In this document: positions 22,991-34,562 of the stretch, in pieces
Layout: each line of letters begins with the position of its first letter
How positions within the stretch are numbered: position 1 is the stretch's first letter
Origin: Ctena decussata
Taxonomy: Eukaryota > Mollusca > Bivalvia > Lucinida > Lucinidae
DNA length: 64,000 bases
Assembly: GCA_963989385.1 (NCBI GenBank)
Contig: OZ022499.1
Span: forward strand, 47,667,757 to 47,731,756
Direction of reading: 5' to 3'
Made by a program: the position numbers and the translations under genes
The notes under the pieces: model-generated
What the model was told of the DNA's origin: nothing
The model's input: only the letters and a program-made list of their open reading frames with translations
Databases searched by the model: none

Positions 22991-23485
22991 CTGGTCCTGC
23001 CTTCTATGCTAGTCAAATGAGAAAGGATCGACCATAGAAAATTTACTGGTCATGCCTCCTATGCTAGTCAAATGAGAAAGGATCGACCACAGAAAATTTA
23101 CTGGTCCTGCCTTCTATGCTAGTCAAATGAGAAAGGATCGACCATAGAAAATTTACTGGTCATGCCTTCTATGCTAGTCAAATGAGAAAGGATCGACCAT
23201 AGAAAATTTACTGGTCATGCCTTCTATGCTAGTCAAATGAGAAAGGATCGACCATAGAAAATTTACTGGTCATGCCTTCTATGCTAGTCAAATGAGAAAG
23301 GATCGACCATAGAAAATTTACTGGTCATGCCTTCTATGCTAGTCAAATGAGAAAGGATCGACCATAGAAAATTTACTGGTCATGCCTTCTATGCTAGTCA
23401 AATGAGAAAGGATCGACCATAGAAAATTTACTGGTCATGCCTTCTATGCTAGTCAAATGAGAAAGGATCAACCATAGAAAATTTC
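22991..23485. repeat. 55-bp tandem array, nine units
   Basis: Units start at 22991, 23046, 23101, 23156, 23211, 23266, 23321, 23376 and 23431, each beginning CTGGTC(A/C)TGCCT(T/C)CTATGC. Most central units are identical and the outer ones differ by one to three bases, pointing to recent expansion. Direct head-to-tail copies without spacers, so not a CRISPR-type array. Confidence 0.95.
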
Positions 23486-24625
23486 TCTATATTCATAACT
23501 AAGTTACCAGGCATATAATTGGATAGTCAGGCCCTCATTAAAATCAGGGCTTAGTTTTACAGCTCACAATAATGGCACACTTCTAATACACATCTTAAAA
23601 ATTTAGCAGACTGATCTTACAATACCTAGCAACTAGTCCAACAGTTGCTGGCTGCATGGCAAACAGTGCAAACCCTGATCAGACTGAGCTGAATTTACAA
23701 GCATTTATGTTGTCCTAATAGATTTTGGTACAACTTGTAAGGCAATCAAGGTGACACAATTATGCAGTCACATACACGAACCTGTGAGGCTGGTTATGAT
23801 CTAACACTTAAAATATGTTTCAATATCAACTTCAAAAGACAAAATTCAAATAAACTCTTCATATTTCCTAATGATCTTTAAAGGTTCAACTTCAAAAATT
23901 CAACATGAATGTTGTTTTATAAAAACTGTCTAAAGGTGTTAATGAACTACTCCACATGTTCCTGTATATAAATGTTGCTGTTGTTTTTTTTCAAATCTAG
24001 ACATTGAACTGTCTCTACATAACTTCTTTGACCCAATTTCAAACCCCTGATTCAGCATTCCAGATCAGTCAGGTCTTGATTTAGCATAACTTGCATCATA
24101 ACAAATCAAGAATACAGCCAGGTTTTGGAACATATATCAGACACATAATTTTCAAAACCCCATATTTCGCAACCATAATGTTCATTATGTAAGCATAGAC
24201 AGCAAAAGTTCTTATTCTATAGAAAATGCCCAGTTTTGGCTAGTGAAGAAGCCAGACTGCAGACTTTTTTTTATTTTCTACATGAACAATCTTTGCAACA
24301 TTTCTGTACTAACAGTAGCACTAATGAAATAGCTATCAACATTTGATATATTTCCAATTTTTTCACCTCTTGTACTCTCTTCAGTAACACTTAGCATGAG
24401 GAACTATAATTCAGCTGTGCACTGAGATACTGCCACCAGACTGCAACAGTCTATCTTTAGTTCATTAACTCCAATTCATAATTATGTAAAGTCGCGGTAA
24501 AAAGGTTGTATAATCTTACCTGCACTAGATAACATTTTCATTTTTTTTCAGGATCATTATCCTCCAACTGCCTCTACTATCATAGTTCTCTCCCACATGC
24601 TTTTCCCATTCTGATATTTTGGTTA
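23486..24625. other. No gene recognised
   Basis: AT-rich. A fragment of the shared MITE palindrome ('aacagtgcaaaccctgatcagactg') sits near 23660-23690. No exon or array. Confidence 0.5.
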
Positions 24626-24627
24626 AT

Positions 24628-24844
24628 ACCCTTATGACCCTAAAATTTCAGACACCCAAAAGTCAGAAAATTTTTGTCAAAAAATTCTTAGAAAGTGGAT
24701 TTTTACACATTAATGCATCCAAATGATGCTTAGTGAATGGCAAACATTGAAGACCCTGATCAAACTGCTCCTTCAGGAGCAGTTTGATCTGGGTCTACAA
24801 TGTTTGCTCAGACCTATCTGTCCCAATATTTAGGGTCATTACGA
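24628..24844. mobile_element. TA-flanked MITE, family B
   Basis: Ends read, with flanking TA, TACCCTTATGACCCTAAAAT and (reverse-complemented) TATCGTAATGACCCTAAATA. The centre is a near-perfect hairpin in which AAACTGCTCC is mirrored by GGAGCAGTTT, with outer arms 'acattgaagaccctgatc' and 'gatctgggtctacaatgt'. About 217 bp, non-coding, closely related to 54673-54890. Confidence 0.85.
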
Positions 24845-24849
24845 TACCA

Positions 24850-26379
24850 TAATTACCTAATGTATTGTCATACATTAACCAGTTACAGTAATTACCATAA
24901 AATTTGAACAACCAAGAGATGACTGTGTGTGTCAAAAGCTTGCTGATGGAATGGCAAAAAATATCCAACCTGATCAGACTGAACCTTCAGTAGCAGTCTT
25001 GACACAAATGTGATTCTATGTTCACACATATGTGTCTCAATACTTACTGCTTTTACAGTATCTCAGTCACTGGAAAGGTGCAAGCTGCTTACCTTCTAGT
25101 AACAGATCAGCCTCTACCTTTATGCAGTCTGCTTAAGATGCCTCATCCCTAAAAATAAAACATTTTTATTGTTTGCTGAAAAGAAAAGATGCAGACCAAA
25201 TGATTTCAGGTCAGCACTGACTTGTCAAAGGAACGGTAATGAGCCTTTTTTCCAGCCGCAAGGATTATTTTGGTAAATACCAACAATCGGCATCAACAAA
25301 CACCATCTGCCACATACCTTATAAACCTCAATATTCTAACACACAGCCTGAAACAAAACAGTGCAAACCCAATCAGACTGCTCCTTTATAGAAGCAGTAT
25401 GACCTCGGGCTGTATTGTTTGTCAATGATTTTAGATTTACCATAATGTTTATATAGCAAAGAATCAGTTCAAGCTCCAAAAGGTTTAAGCAGGTTGAAGT
25501 GTCTAAACATTTTGGGTAAAATGCAGTACCTGCTTTTCCTCCTGTTACATGCATTACAACTTCAAGTTCTGCTTATGATACTTAGCATTTAGCAGAGAGC
25601 AGGCATAATTAGTTAGTGTTAATTAGATTACGATTAAGAACAAGAGTACTACTACAGTGTTTTGGAGTTCTCCCAGTCGCGGATGCAAATTGGTAATGTC
25701 ACCATAATTTTTTCAAATTGACATTGGTAATATGATGTTTTTTCAATCCTCTGCGCTTCCTATGATATCTTGACAACAATTTTATATAGAATAAATTGTA
25801 AAGGAAGATTTTCTGGAAGCTTTGAAGAAAAGAAAAAAGCAACCCTTGCAGAACAAAACAGCTTTTCCAAATACATTGATCACAGAATTAATTGAGGTGT
25901 CCAAACGTTTACAACCTAAACAGTTTTTGTTGGAAGAATAGGTACAAGGCCATCTACCAAAAACAAGACATCTGGTCAATGTCTGATGTTTCATGGAGTA
26001 TTGATCAAGTTACTTTTCTAGATGATAATAAATCAGAGACAAATAAATTTTGATACCCTACAGTTGTAACTGAGAATACACCAAGTTGTAACTTAGTCAT
26101 CAGAAGAGCACAGAATGACAAACAATACAATAATAGGGGTATCTTTAATGGCATAGATTTAGACTATAAACAATAAAATCTACTGCGCAAGAGCTGTCAC
26201 CGAGCCCCAGCAGAAACACCAACCATTTTTACTGGGTGTGTAAGAGGTGCTTTCAGATTAACAATTTTTATCGGCGGAAGCAGTACAGGAAATGCATCTC
26301 TTATGTTTTGGATGTTTGTTAATACTTGGTATAAATGTGTCTCCAAGTACTGACATGGAGTAAGTATCGTTATATGCTA
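24850..26379. other. No gene recognised; MITE palindrome fragments
   Basis: Fragments of the B/C-type palindrome occur at about 24950-25060 and 25350-25440. The remaining sequence, including minus frames at 25336-25554 and 25782-25994, has no recognisable domain. Confidence 0.5.
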
Positions 26380-26854
26380 ATGCAAATCTTCATTGTACTC
26401 AATAAGATGACTATATATACCAACTTTTAGGCCAAAATCATTAATACTTTCCATGAAATCTTATATTCAAGCATTTTCCCATATAAAAGCACAAGAGAGC
26501 AAATTTGACCTTGCCGTAAAAAGGTCAAAGTCAACCCAAGGTCATTATTTGAACAATCTTGGTAGTACTTGTGAACCTAATGCTGCATACCAAGTTTCAC
26601 GGCCATGGGCCTATAGGTTCTGGAGAAGAAGACTTTTAAAGGTTTTTACCATATATTGGCATGACGGCCATGCTGGTCATGTGACCAAGACCATTAAAAC
26701 AACTTTTCGTTCCTAAGACCCCTGGAGGCTATATATAAAATTTTGGTTACAATCAGCCCAGTAGTTTCAGAGAAGACATTTGAAATTGTGGACAGACGAT
26801 GGGCTCTTCCCCTCCTATAAGCTCCCCATGAGCCTCTGGCTCAGGTGGGCTAAA
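26380..26854 (+). mobile_element. 5'-truncated copy of the ~400-bp-subunit element
   Basis: Only the last body unit and the 3' end remain: 'gaccttgccgtaaaaaggtcaa', 'ggttctggagaagaag', a shortened microsatellite 'gacagacgatgg', then hairpin GAGCC-TCT-GGCTC and AGGTGGGCTAAAAA. The hairpin stem is intact although the loop differs from the copies ending at 6718 and 59776. Confidence 0.85.
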
Positions 26855-26859
26855 AAGAA

Positions 26860-27010
26860 GACATCAAAACTTTTGTCTGCAATACTTTGTCCAAGCTATA
26901 TCATATAGAGATATCAAAGACTAAAGGACAAACAGCGTAGATCATGAGCTGCCTCATCAGGACCTGTGCTGTGTGCAAATTCAATTACCATTTTTTCATT
27001 TCTAGAGCTT
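26860..27010. mobile_element. Diverged family D MITE fragment
   Basis: Shares 'tttgtccaagctatatcatat', 'aaaggacaaacagcgtagatc' and 'ctgcctcatcaggacctgtgctgt' with the better preserved copy at 40441-40655. It directly follows the end of the element at 26854; similarly placed fragments lie at 28655-28810 and 31840-32000. Confidence 0.6.
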
Positions 27011-28077
27011 TAGTGTTAAAACAACAGATATCTTATTAACTATTTCCATACATGAGTTTGAGCTGTCCATTGTCATGAGCTGACAAACGCATGCAAAAAC
27101 TGCTGCAGCAAAGCAAGTTATGATGTACGGCAATTATGTTGCAGCTGTCCTGACAGAGCCTGTGACAGTTCTGATGATCAAAAAGATCTGCAGATAAAAC
27201 TGAAGAAAATTGATGCCAAACATTCTGAAAATCACTGCAACAAATCTCAGAGGGTTTCTCTTAATAGAAAATCACTGCAATAACTGCCCACGAACTAGTT
27301 ATGGGTTCATTTATACCTGACATGCGAATCACTACAATCAGTTTTGAGAAGAAGTTTCACCTATAAAACTAAAGGGTCTATCTACTGTTCTAAATCAGTA
27401 TACATTAGAAGACTCCTCCATGGTAGCAGCTAGTTGGTGGAGTCTGCCTGAAAATGTGAAAATGACAGCAAAGCTATGTATAGTAGAACTTTGGCGGTTC
27501 AAATCTTGATGGCTTGTGTACCCTGCCTGCCTAGAACTTGGTCTTGGGACCCTAGACTTCAGTTTATATAGAAATTTACCATCATGGCTGGAACTACCTT
27601 TAGCTAGAACTCATTTTCATGGTCCCAAGCCTATTCAAGCCACTCAAGTTCTATTGTACCAACAACGGGAATGAACAGTATGATATCTAGATGCCTTGTC
27701 TGTATTGATATTAATGTCAAAAGATTGACTACAAAAGTAAGAGTAGGTAAACCATAAAACCAGGGTGCTGCTGGGGTGATTTTAAGATATGAGCAAGAAT
27801 TTAGCATTCAGAATCAAAATCAAATGTCTTAATATGTAACGGGACCTTAAACTAGCTTAGACAAATGGATGAAATACACTGTTTTCAATGTCTAATCTGA
27901 CGAACTTATTCAATCATGGGAACACCAGAAACATTAGTCATTGAATTATATATGAGGAATTAAAATCTTTTTAAAATCTTTTCCAGTCAGTGCATGCACT
28001 GAAGGTTTTAAAACTGCCACTGATTTTCCATGGAGGAACTATCTGTATCCTGTTGATGTAGGATAGTCACCCAGATG
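27011..28077. other. No gene recognised
   Basis: Nothing identified on either strand beyond short AT-rich stretches. Confidence 0.5.
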
Positions 28078-28078
28078 T

Positions 28079-28311
28079 AGGGTACAGTCGGGTAACTTCG
28101 GACAGCAGGTAAATTTGGACAATGACATTGTTTCCTTTATATGTCAGCTGTTTGAAATTAAAACGAAAATAACTGGACAAACAGTGAAAATCCTGATGAG
28201 ACGGCTCATGATGAGCCATCTCATCAGGATTTTTACTGTTTGCCATTGCATGTTCGAATTTACCCGCTGTCCGAATTTACCCGCTGTCCGAAGTTACCTG
28301 ACTCTACCCTA
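28079..28311. mobile_element. MITE family A (TIR AGGGTAcAGTCgGGTAACTT)
   Basis: TIRs of about 43 bp: AGGGTACAGTCGGGTAACTT at the left, reverse complement AGGGTAGAGTCAGGTAACTT at the right, both continuing through CGGACAGC-GGTAAATT-GGACA. The centre is a palindrome in which CCTGATGAGACGGCTCAT is mirrored by ATGAGCCATCTCATCAGG. The right arm has the segment TTTACCCGCTGTCCGAA duplicated. A second copy lies at 63735-63954. Its 65-codon frame is incidental. Confidence 0.88.
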
Positions 28312-28319
28312 GTGTCATG

Positions 28320-29129
28320 ATAACCGAGTGGTTTAACTGAACATCATCATGTTCAAATGATGAGGCTGTTCCACAAAACGACAACACAGGGCCATCAAAA
28401 TTTCCTGTACAAATAATTCTATTTTTGTCAATTTACCAGTTGCAATTTGAAGCCATATTACTTTTCAATGTTCATCAAGTGATGAAGCTAGTGGGTGATC
28501 GAGTTTAACTTCTAAAAGCATTCTGTGCTTCATGGAACTCCTCCAACTAGCTTAAATTCATCAACTGATGAACATATAAAATAAAATTACCGTTCAAATT
28601 ATCCACCGTATCATTTACTGAACTGTATTGACAGACTTTCTCTCATATGTTGAAACTGCCTGAAAAGGCAGATGCTGCAAAATTTCAAAAATGCTTTGTC
28701 CAAGCTTTATCATATTGAGAATTCAAAGACTTTGGGGGTCCAGCTGAGGTGACTCATTATGACAGGACTATGCTGTTTGTAAATTCACCTGTTTTCATTT
28801 CTGGCACTTCAAATGCTTAAGAGAAAAGCTTGTAATGCTGTGCATTCTGATAATACTTTATGAAGAGCAGTGAACTTTGAGCAGACTGAAACGTAACAAA
28901 ACAGACATAAAAACAATCGGAGTCTTTTGTCACACATATCGTAAGGTTTATTTTCATATTGTATGTTTTTTGTCCTAAATTTAAAGCATGTCACATGTTA
29001 ACAGATATATTTGTTGATTCTACTAATTGTAATTATGTCATGCTGACAGAATTTTAAAATGAAAAACAATACCTGTGGTTAATGCACTTTTACTGAAAAT
29101 ATAAACTTTTGGAACTATCATAAAATTTT
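28320..29129. other. No gene recognised; family D fragment
   Basis: A diverged family D MITE lies at about 28655-28810 ('gctttgtccaagctttatcatattgagaattcaaag'). The rest is unassigned AT-rich DNA. Confidence 0.5.
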
Positions 29130-29998
29130 TTAAGGTGGTGATTTATGGTAAATGTAAAAATCTGCATAAAACCAGAAAAAAGTAATGTATCTCCCTGAAA
29201 GTTAGCAGACTTCTTATATTTGTTGTTCTTTACAGTTTAGAATACAAAATAGACGTACATGCTGCTTAAAAAAGTGTTTTTATAAGGAAAGATCAAAGAG
29301 TAATTTTCTGCGAATAAATCTGAAAAAATAATATCGTTATTGAAAATTTAAGTAGTGCTGAAGGTGCATTATAGCATAATGAAGAGCGTCCTAGCAATTA
29401 TTTATTCAAACTCTTTCTCAAATTGTAATGTAGACCAGATGAAAACGGTAGCTTTTTCTCAAATGTTCAACCATGTACAAAGTAAATGTACACTGGAGCA
29501 TTTATTAAATATAGGGTAGGCAAGCATACCTATGTTACACCTACAGTATAAATAATACATTACTGACATGATCAGTGGTGTGTAGATGAAATTGTTCAAC
29601 CTTGTTAAAATAGTCTTACCTGTCTCACCTGTGTGTTTTGACAAAAAAATTTGGACACAGACTGCATCTTTTTTTCATCTGCTCAGCCTGATAATGTGTG
29701 AAAGAGTTTGAAAAAATAATTGCTAGGACGCTCTCCATTATGCAACAAGGTACTCTAAGCACTAAGTATATTTTCAATAACGATATTGTTTTTTCAGATT
29801 TATTCGCAGAAAATTACCCTTTGATCTTTCCTTATTAAAACGCTTTTTAACATTAACAAATGCTGCATTTTGGGATTCTAAATTATGAGAAACAACATAA
29901 AGAAGGCATCTGCTAAGTTTTGGAAAGATCAGTGTTATTTTGAGTATTTTATGCAGATTTTTGTCTTTGTCCAAAATCAGTGATTATCACCACCTTAA
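29130..29998. mobile_element. Long-TIR foldback transposon with TTAA target duplication
   Basis: TTAA (29130-29133) is followed by GGTGGTGATTTATGG, and the right end mirrors it: ATCACCACC then TTAA (29995-29998). The inverted arms are about 310 bp each (29134-29455 and 29693-29994) and share long blocks such as TAAGGAAAGATCAAAG-GTAA, TTTTCTGCGAATAAATCTGA and GCGTCCTAGCAATTATT. A unique middle of about 240 bp shows no transposase. TTAA duplications are typical of piggyBac-type enzymes; that assignment is inference. Confidence 0.82.
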
Positions 29999-30109
29999 TA
30001 TGGTACTAAGTCCTTACGATACACGTCTGAATATTTTACAAAATTCATCACTGTACTGGACTTTACTTGCTGCAGAATCTTCATCATTACTGAAAGCACT
30101 TAAGCTCAA

Positions 30110-31838
30110 ACAAGAGGTCCATGATGGACCTAAATCGCTCACCTGAGTTATGATGAAATAACATGGAAAATCATCTATTCGATGATGGTTCAATTGGAGC
30201 AGTTTTGCACTTCTAATCTATATTCTGACAAAGTTTCATGAAGATTGGATCAAAACTGTGCCCTCTAGAGTGTACACAATGTTTTTCTAAGATCTGACCT
30301 GGCAATCTAGTTTTTGATCAGACATTATTCAGTTTCAAACTTGGCCTACATTTCATGAAGATAAACATTCTGACAAAGTTTCATGAAGATTCAATGCAAA
30401 ATAAAGCCACAATTGTGTACACAAGGCTTTTCTATGATTTGACCTAGTGACCTAGTTTTTGATCTGACAAGACCAAGTTTCAAACTTGGCCTTGATTTCA
30501 TTAAGATAAACATTCTGACAAAGTTCCATGAAGATTGAACCAAAACTGTGCCCTCTGGAGTATCCACAATGTTTTTCTAAGGTTAGACCTAGTAACCTAC
30601 TTTTTGATCCAACAAGACCCAGTTGCACCTTCGGTCTAGATTTGTTGGAGATAAACATTTTGACAAAGTTTCATGAAGACTGGAACAAAACTGTGCCCTC
30701 CAGAGCATTCACATGGTTTTTCTACGATCTGACCTAGTGACCTAGTTTGTGACCTGACATGGCCCGTTTTCAAATCTGGTCTATATTTCATAAAGATTAG
30801 CATTCTGACAAAGTTTCATGAAGATGGGATCATAACTGTGCCCTCTAGAGAGTACACAAGGTTTTTCTAAGATTTGACCTAGTGACCTAGTTTTTGATCC
30901 CACATGACTCAGTTTCAATCTTGGCCTATATTGTATAAGGATAAACATTCTGACAAAGTTTCATGAAGATTGGATTATAACTGTGCCCTCTAGAGTGTAC
31001 ATAGGGTTTTTCTAAGATTTGACCTAGTGACCTAGTTTTTCATCCAACATGACTCAGTTTCAATCTTGGCCTACATTGTATAAGGATGAGCATTCTGACA
31101 AAGATTCATGAAGATTGGATCATAACTGTGCCCTCTAGAGTGTATACAAGGTTTTTCTAAGATTTGACCTAGTGACCTAGTTTTTGACCCCACATGACCC
31201 AGTTTCAAACTTGGTCTAGATTTCATTAAGATAAACATTCTGACAAAGTTTCATGATGATTGGATAAAAAATGTGCCCTCTGTGTCATTCTAAGATTTAT
31301 TTCTATTTTTAGCTCTGGCGGCCATTTTGTTCAGCGGAGTGGAACTGTTTTAGCAATTTTGGTTCAGGGCCATGAGTCAAACATTTCTGTGAAATTATTT
31401 TGAAATCGAGCAATTGGCTTCAGAGGAGATGTCTTTTAAAGGTTATTCTATTTTTAGATTTCTATTTTTAGCTCTGGCGGCCATTTTGTTCAGCGGAGTG
31501 GAACCGTTTTAGCAATTTTGGTTCAGGGCAATGAGACAAACATTTCTGTGAATTTTTTTTGAAATCAGGCCATTGGCTTCTGAGGAGATGTCGTTTAAAG
31601 GTTTTTCTATTTTTAGCTCTGGTGGCCATTTTGTTCAGCGGAGCGGAACCATTTTAGCAACTTTGGTTCAGGGCTATAACAGAAACATTTGTGTGAAATT
31701 ATTTTGAAATTGGCCGACTGGTCTAGGAGGAGATGTCGTTTGAAGAAATTGTTGACGGACGGACAGACGGATGGACGACGGACAAATATCGATCACAATA
31801 GCTCACCTTGAGCACTTCGTGCTCAGGTGAGCTAAAAA
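30110..31838 (+). mobile_element. Hairpin-ended, tandem-body element (~140-bp subunits), copy 2
   Basis: The 5' hairpin is GGTCC-ATGAT-GGACC (30116-30130), a compensatory variant of the GGGCC/GGCCC stem at 13119. CGCTCACCTGAG follows. The body has about eight copies of the ~140-bp unit, then three copies of a different unit (31300-31740: 'agctctggcggccattttgttcagcgga', 'tttggttcagggc'). A GACGGACGGACAGACGG tract at 31753-31782 precedes the 3' hairpin TGAGCAC-TTC-GTGCTCA and GGTGAGCTAAAAA. Two different unit types in one body suggest recombination between families. Confidence 0.82.
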
Positions 31839-31839
31839 G

Positions 31840-32235
31840 CAAACAGTAGACAACAAACTTGTTTGCAAAATTAAAAAAAAAATGTTTTGTTCAAGCTATA
31901 TCATATTGAGAATTAAAAGGGAAGAGGGCCAACAGTGTAGATCCAGACGAGGGGGCTCATTATGAAATCAAAATGTAGAATGTCATTTGATATCACTTGT
32001 TTTAAAGTTTGAAATCCAGTCTTAGTTATTCTGTTTCTATCAGCTGATTTACAAACAGCTTATGGTGCAAAATGAAATGAATCCAACCTTACTGTGAAAG
32101 TTGCTTGCATTTTCTTGTTAGGTAAAATGACCTTTTCACACTTCTAAGATTAGGATTACATCAGGAAATTTTTAACTATGAGACTTTGCAAAAACCTCAA
32201 AGCCTACACTTTTGAATATAATTGAGCAGCGACAT
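31840..32235. other. Family D MITE fragment and unassigned DNA
   Basis: 31840-32000 resembles family D ('aaaatgttttgttcaagctatatcatattgagaat', 'ggccaacagtgtagatccagacgag'). 32000-32235 is unassigned. Confidence 0.5.
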
Positions 32236-32455
32236 GAGAAAACCAACAATGTGGTTGTGCGCCCTGCACAGACTCAGATCAGCCTGGGCATCCAACAAGT
32301 CGGATCAGAATCTTCGCTTAGAGGGTAGCTAAGGGTCTACGCTACCTCCATGCGGACAGCAAAGACTCTGATCAGACTGGGCCGATGCCCAGGCTGATCT
32401 GAGTCTGCGCTTGGCGCACAACCACATTGTTGGTTTTGCCGTGTCACGGCTCATA
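32236..32455. repeat. Large imperfect palindrome (foldback MITE)
   Basis: AACCAACAATGTGGTTGTGC and GACTCAGATCAGCCTGGGCATC on the left are mirrored on the right by GATGCCCAGGCTGATCTGAGTC and GCACAACCACATTGTTGGTT. The central segment contains a further, weaker copy of the TCTGATCAGACTGGGC motif. Arms of about 65 bp; the transcript would form a long hairpin. Confidence 0.88.
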
Positions 32456-32822
32456 TAACAATAGGGCTCTTGCTGGGGTCAGATACTAGAATGGCCTTGT
32501 ACAACAGATTAAAATATAATAAAGAATTAACATTAGCAGCTTTACTACAAAAATTCAAAGCTACTCAATACTACAAAAATTCAATGCATTTAATGTTAAC
32601 CTTTTCCCCCTTTTTTTTTTGCCAAAACAAAATGAACAGTGTAGATAGCTCTATAATATTACTAAAATCTTGGGACACTGTAACCAACTACCATAAGGGA
32701 GTCTAAAGTCTGAGGAGCAAACTGTCACTGTCACTCTGATGTCAAATGTGTCAAAAGACTTCAGTGCAGGCCCCTCGGACTGTCTCTTCATTTAGGGTCA
32801 TTACGGTTGCATAACTACACTG

Positions 32823-33016
32823 CTCAAAATAATTAAACGAGTACTGTATTTAATTTCCATAACTCTCTCTCTATATATAACTCTTCATCATTAATCCTAA
32901 TAACAAGGTTAGGCATCAATGTCTACATTGATGCCTAACCTTTTTATTAGGTTTTTATAGTTATATATAGAGAGAATTATGGAAACTATATACACTACTC
33001 CTTTAACTATTTTGAG
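32823..33016. repeat. Near-continuous palindrome, about 190 bp
   Basis: Arms meet at a 2-nt loop (32923-32924): AAGGTTAGGCATCAATGT is mirrored exactly by ACATTGATGCCTAACCTT. Outward the mirror continues through TATATATAAC/GTTATATATA, AGAGAG/CTCTCT, TTTCCATAA/TTATGGAAA and CTCAAAATAA-TTAA/TTAACTATTTTGAG. No conserved TIR or target duplication is obvious. Confidence 0.88.
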
Positions 33017-34562
33017 AGGTATATTTAAATACAGTCGACCTTCAGTACCTCAAAGTCATATGTCCAGGGACCAGAAAATATGCTTTAAAGCGATACCAGC
33101 AGTATGAGATACACAAGAGATGAAATTTAAAGAACAGCTACAGGAAGCAGTACATGTACCTTAGATAAGATTTTGACCTATTGAGTATTTACTGACTCAA
33201 TTTTCATTTAATTGGGTATTTCAGTTTTGAATTGGGTATTTGAATTTGTCACAAAATTTCTGAATGGATATACTGCTTTTCACAGGGTTTATGTTACGGT
33301 CCAAAACCCAACTGGTCCACAGGGCCAGCATGGACGTGATTTTACTGGTCCTCTCGGTGTTTCTGCTGGTTTTCATTATAACCTTTATGCAATAAACATG
33401 AAAATTAATTGGTCTGGAGGACCAGCTGATACAGAAATCAGCCGGTCCTGCCCAAAAAAAACTGGTCCCGGACCGACGGACTAGTGGTTAATAAACCCCT
33501 GTTTTCAACAGTATTTCAATTATATACATGTACGCATTCCAGATAATGTCATCATCAGGAAGTTCTGTCAGTATCATTCAGATTTTTTTCCAGCTTGGTT
33601 TCTTGTCGAGGCCTTTCAACAGTAGTTGGACATTTATGAAATGAATTTGGTGACATTTTGAATACTGCCTCTTCATTCAACTGACCACAGTTAAAGCCTT
33701 CCGTCAGAAATTATTCAGAGGTCTGCAACTTTTAAAACAAATGTGCAAATGAATACTACTGTTACATTCAATTTCCATCTGTCATGACCGATCATGATAC
33801 AAAATGACAGAGCACAAGTCATGAATCGATTAGATCATTGATGATGTCATTCACTAAGGGTGCGGGTCCAAGTTTGAGAGGCTTCGCGATAGCCAATTAT
33901 TTTGTGGCACTGTGCATCGCAATTTGCTTTTTTCCAGCCCGGCTTCTTGTCAAGGACAACGCCATTTTAGATATGAACTCGGTTCTTGTATCTATCAATC
34001 ATATTACACACTTATTGCGCTTATCACAGAAAACCAGTTTATGCATACCCAAAACGATACGCAGTCAGTTCTAATCCCACCGGATAAGCAGCGATACACT
34101 CCTGGGAATCATCTCATTGCGTATTGGAGTTTTTGTTCATAGTTCTTTACGCAATAAGTTAATTTTGATTACTTTTTTAAACAATTAAATATGCAAATAC
34201 ACACCTTATCTAAGGTACTGAGGAAGTCTGTCCATACTTTACACAACTTTACTGTGACAATTAAGGCGCACTTTGAGATATCAGTGTCTGAGATAAAAAA
34301 CAGTCAACTGTACACAAACGTGTGTCTTTTTCAGCCTTATTTGGAGTTCTTAAACACTGCCTCATGCAAGTGCTACCGGAAACTAAATATCTTTAAGCAC
34401 TGCAACAAAATTAAGCAGCAATACTGTTTTGTGGAATAAATAATATACCTAGAGCATTTATAACCACAGACCCATTAAAGAGAAAATGGCAAACTGTGTG
34501 GACCAGACCAGACGCCACAAAAGCGGCATCTGATCAGGATCTGTACTGTTACACTGTTTGCC
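33017..34562. other. No gene recognised; unassigned repeat-like segments
   Basis: 33290-33485 is rich in ACTGGTCC / GGACCAG motifs in both orientations ('actggtccacagggccagc', 'ggtctggaggaccagc', 'cggtcctgcc') and looks like part of a repetitive element. 33590-33620 and 33930-33955 share the phrase 'tttttccagc..ggcttcttgtc.agg'. The overlapping frames at 33838-34142 show no domain I know. Confidence 0.45.

Noticed and set aside
22991..23485. CRISPR-like repeat array
   Set aside because: Units abut head to tail without spacers, and the context is eukaryotic.
28190..28235. Hammerhead-like CTGATGAG in a hairpin
   Set aside because: No GAAA box follows; the sequence is the central palindrome of a MITE.
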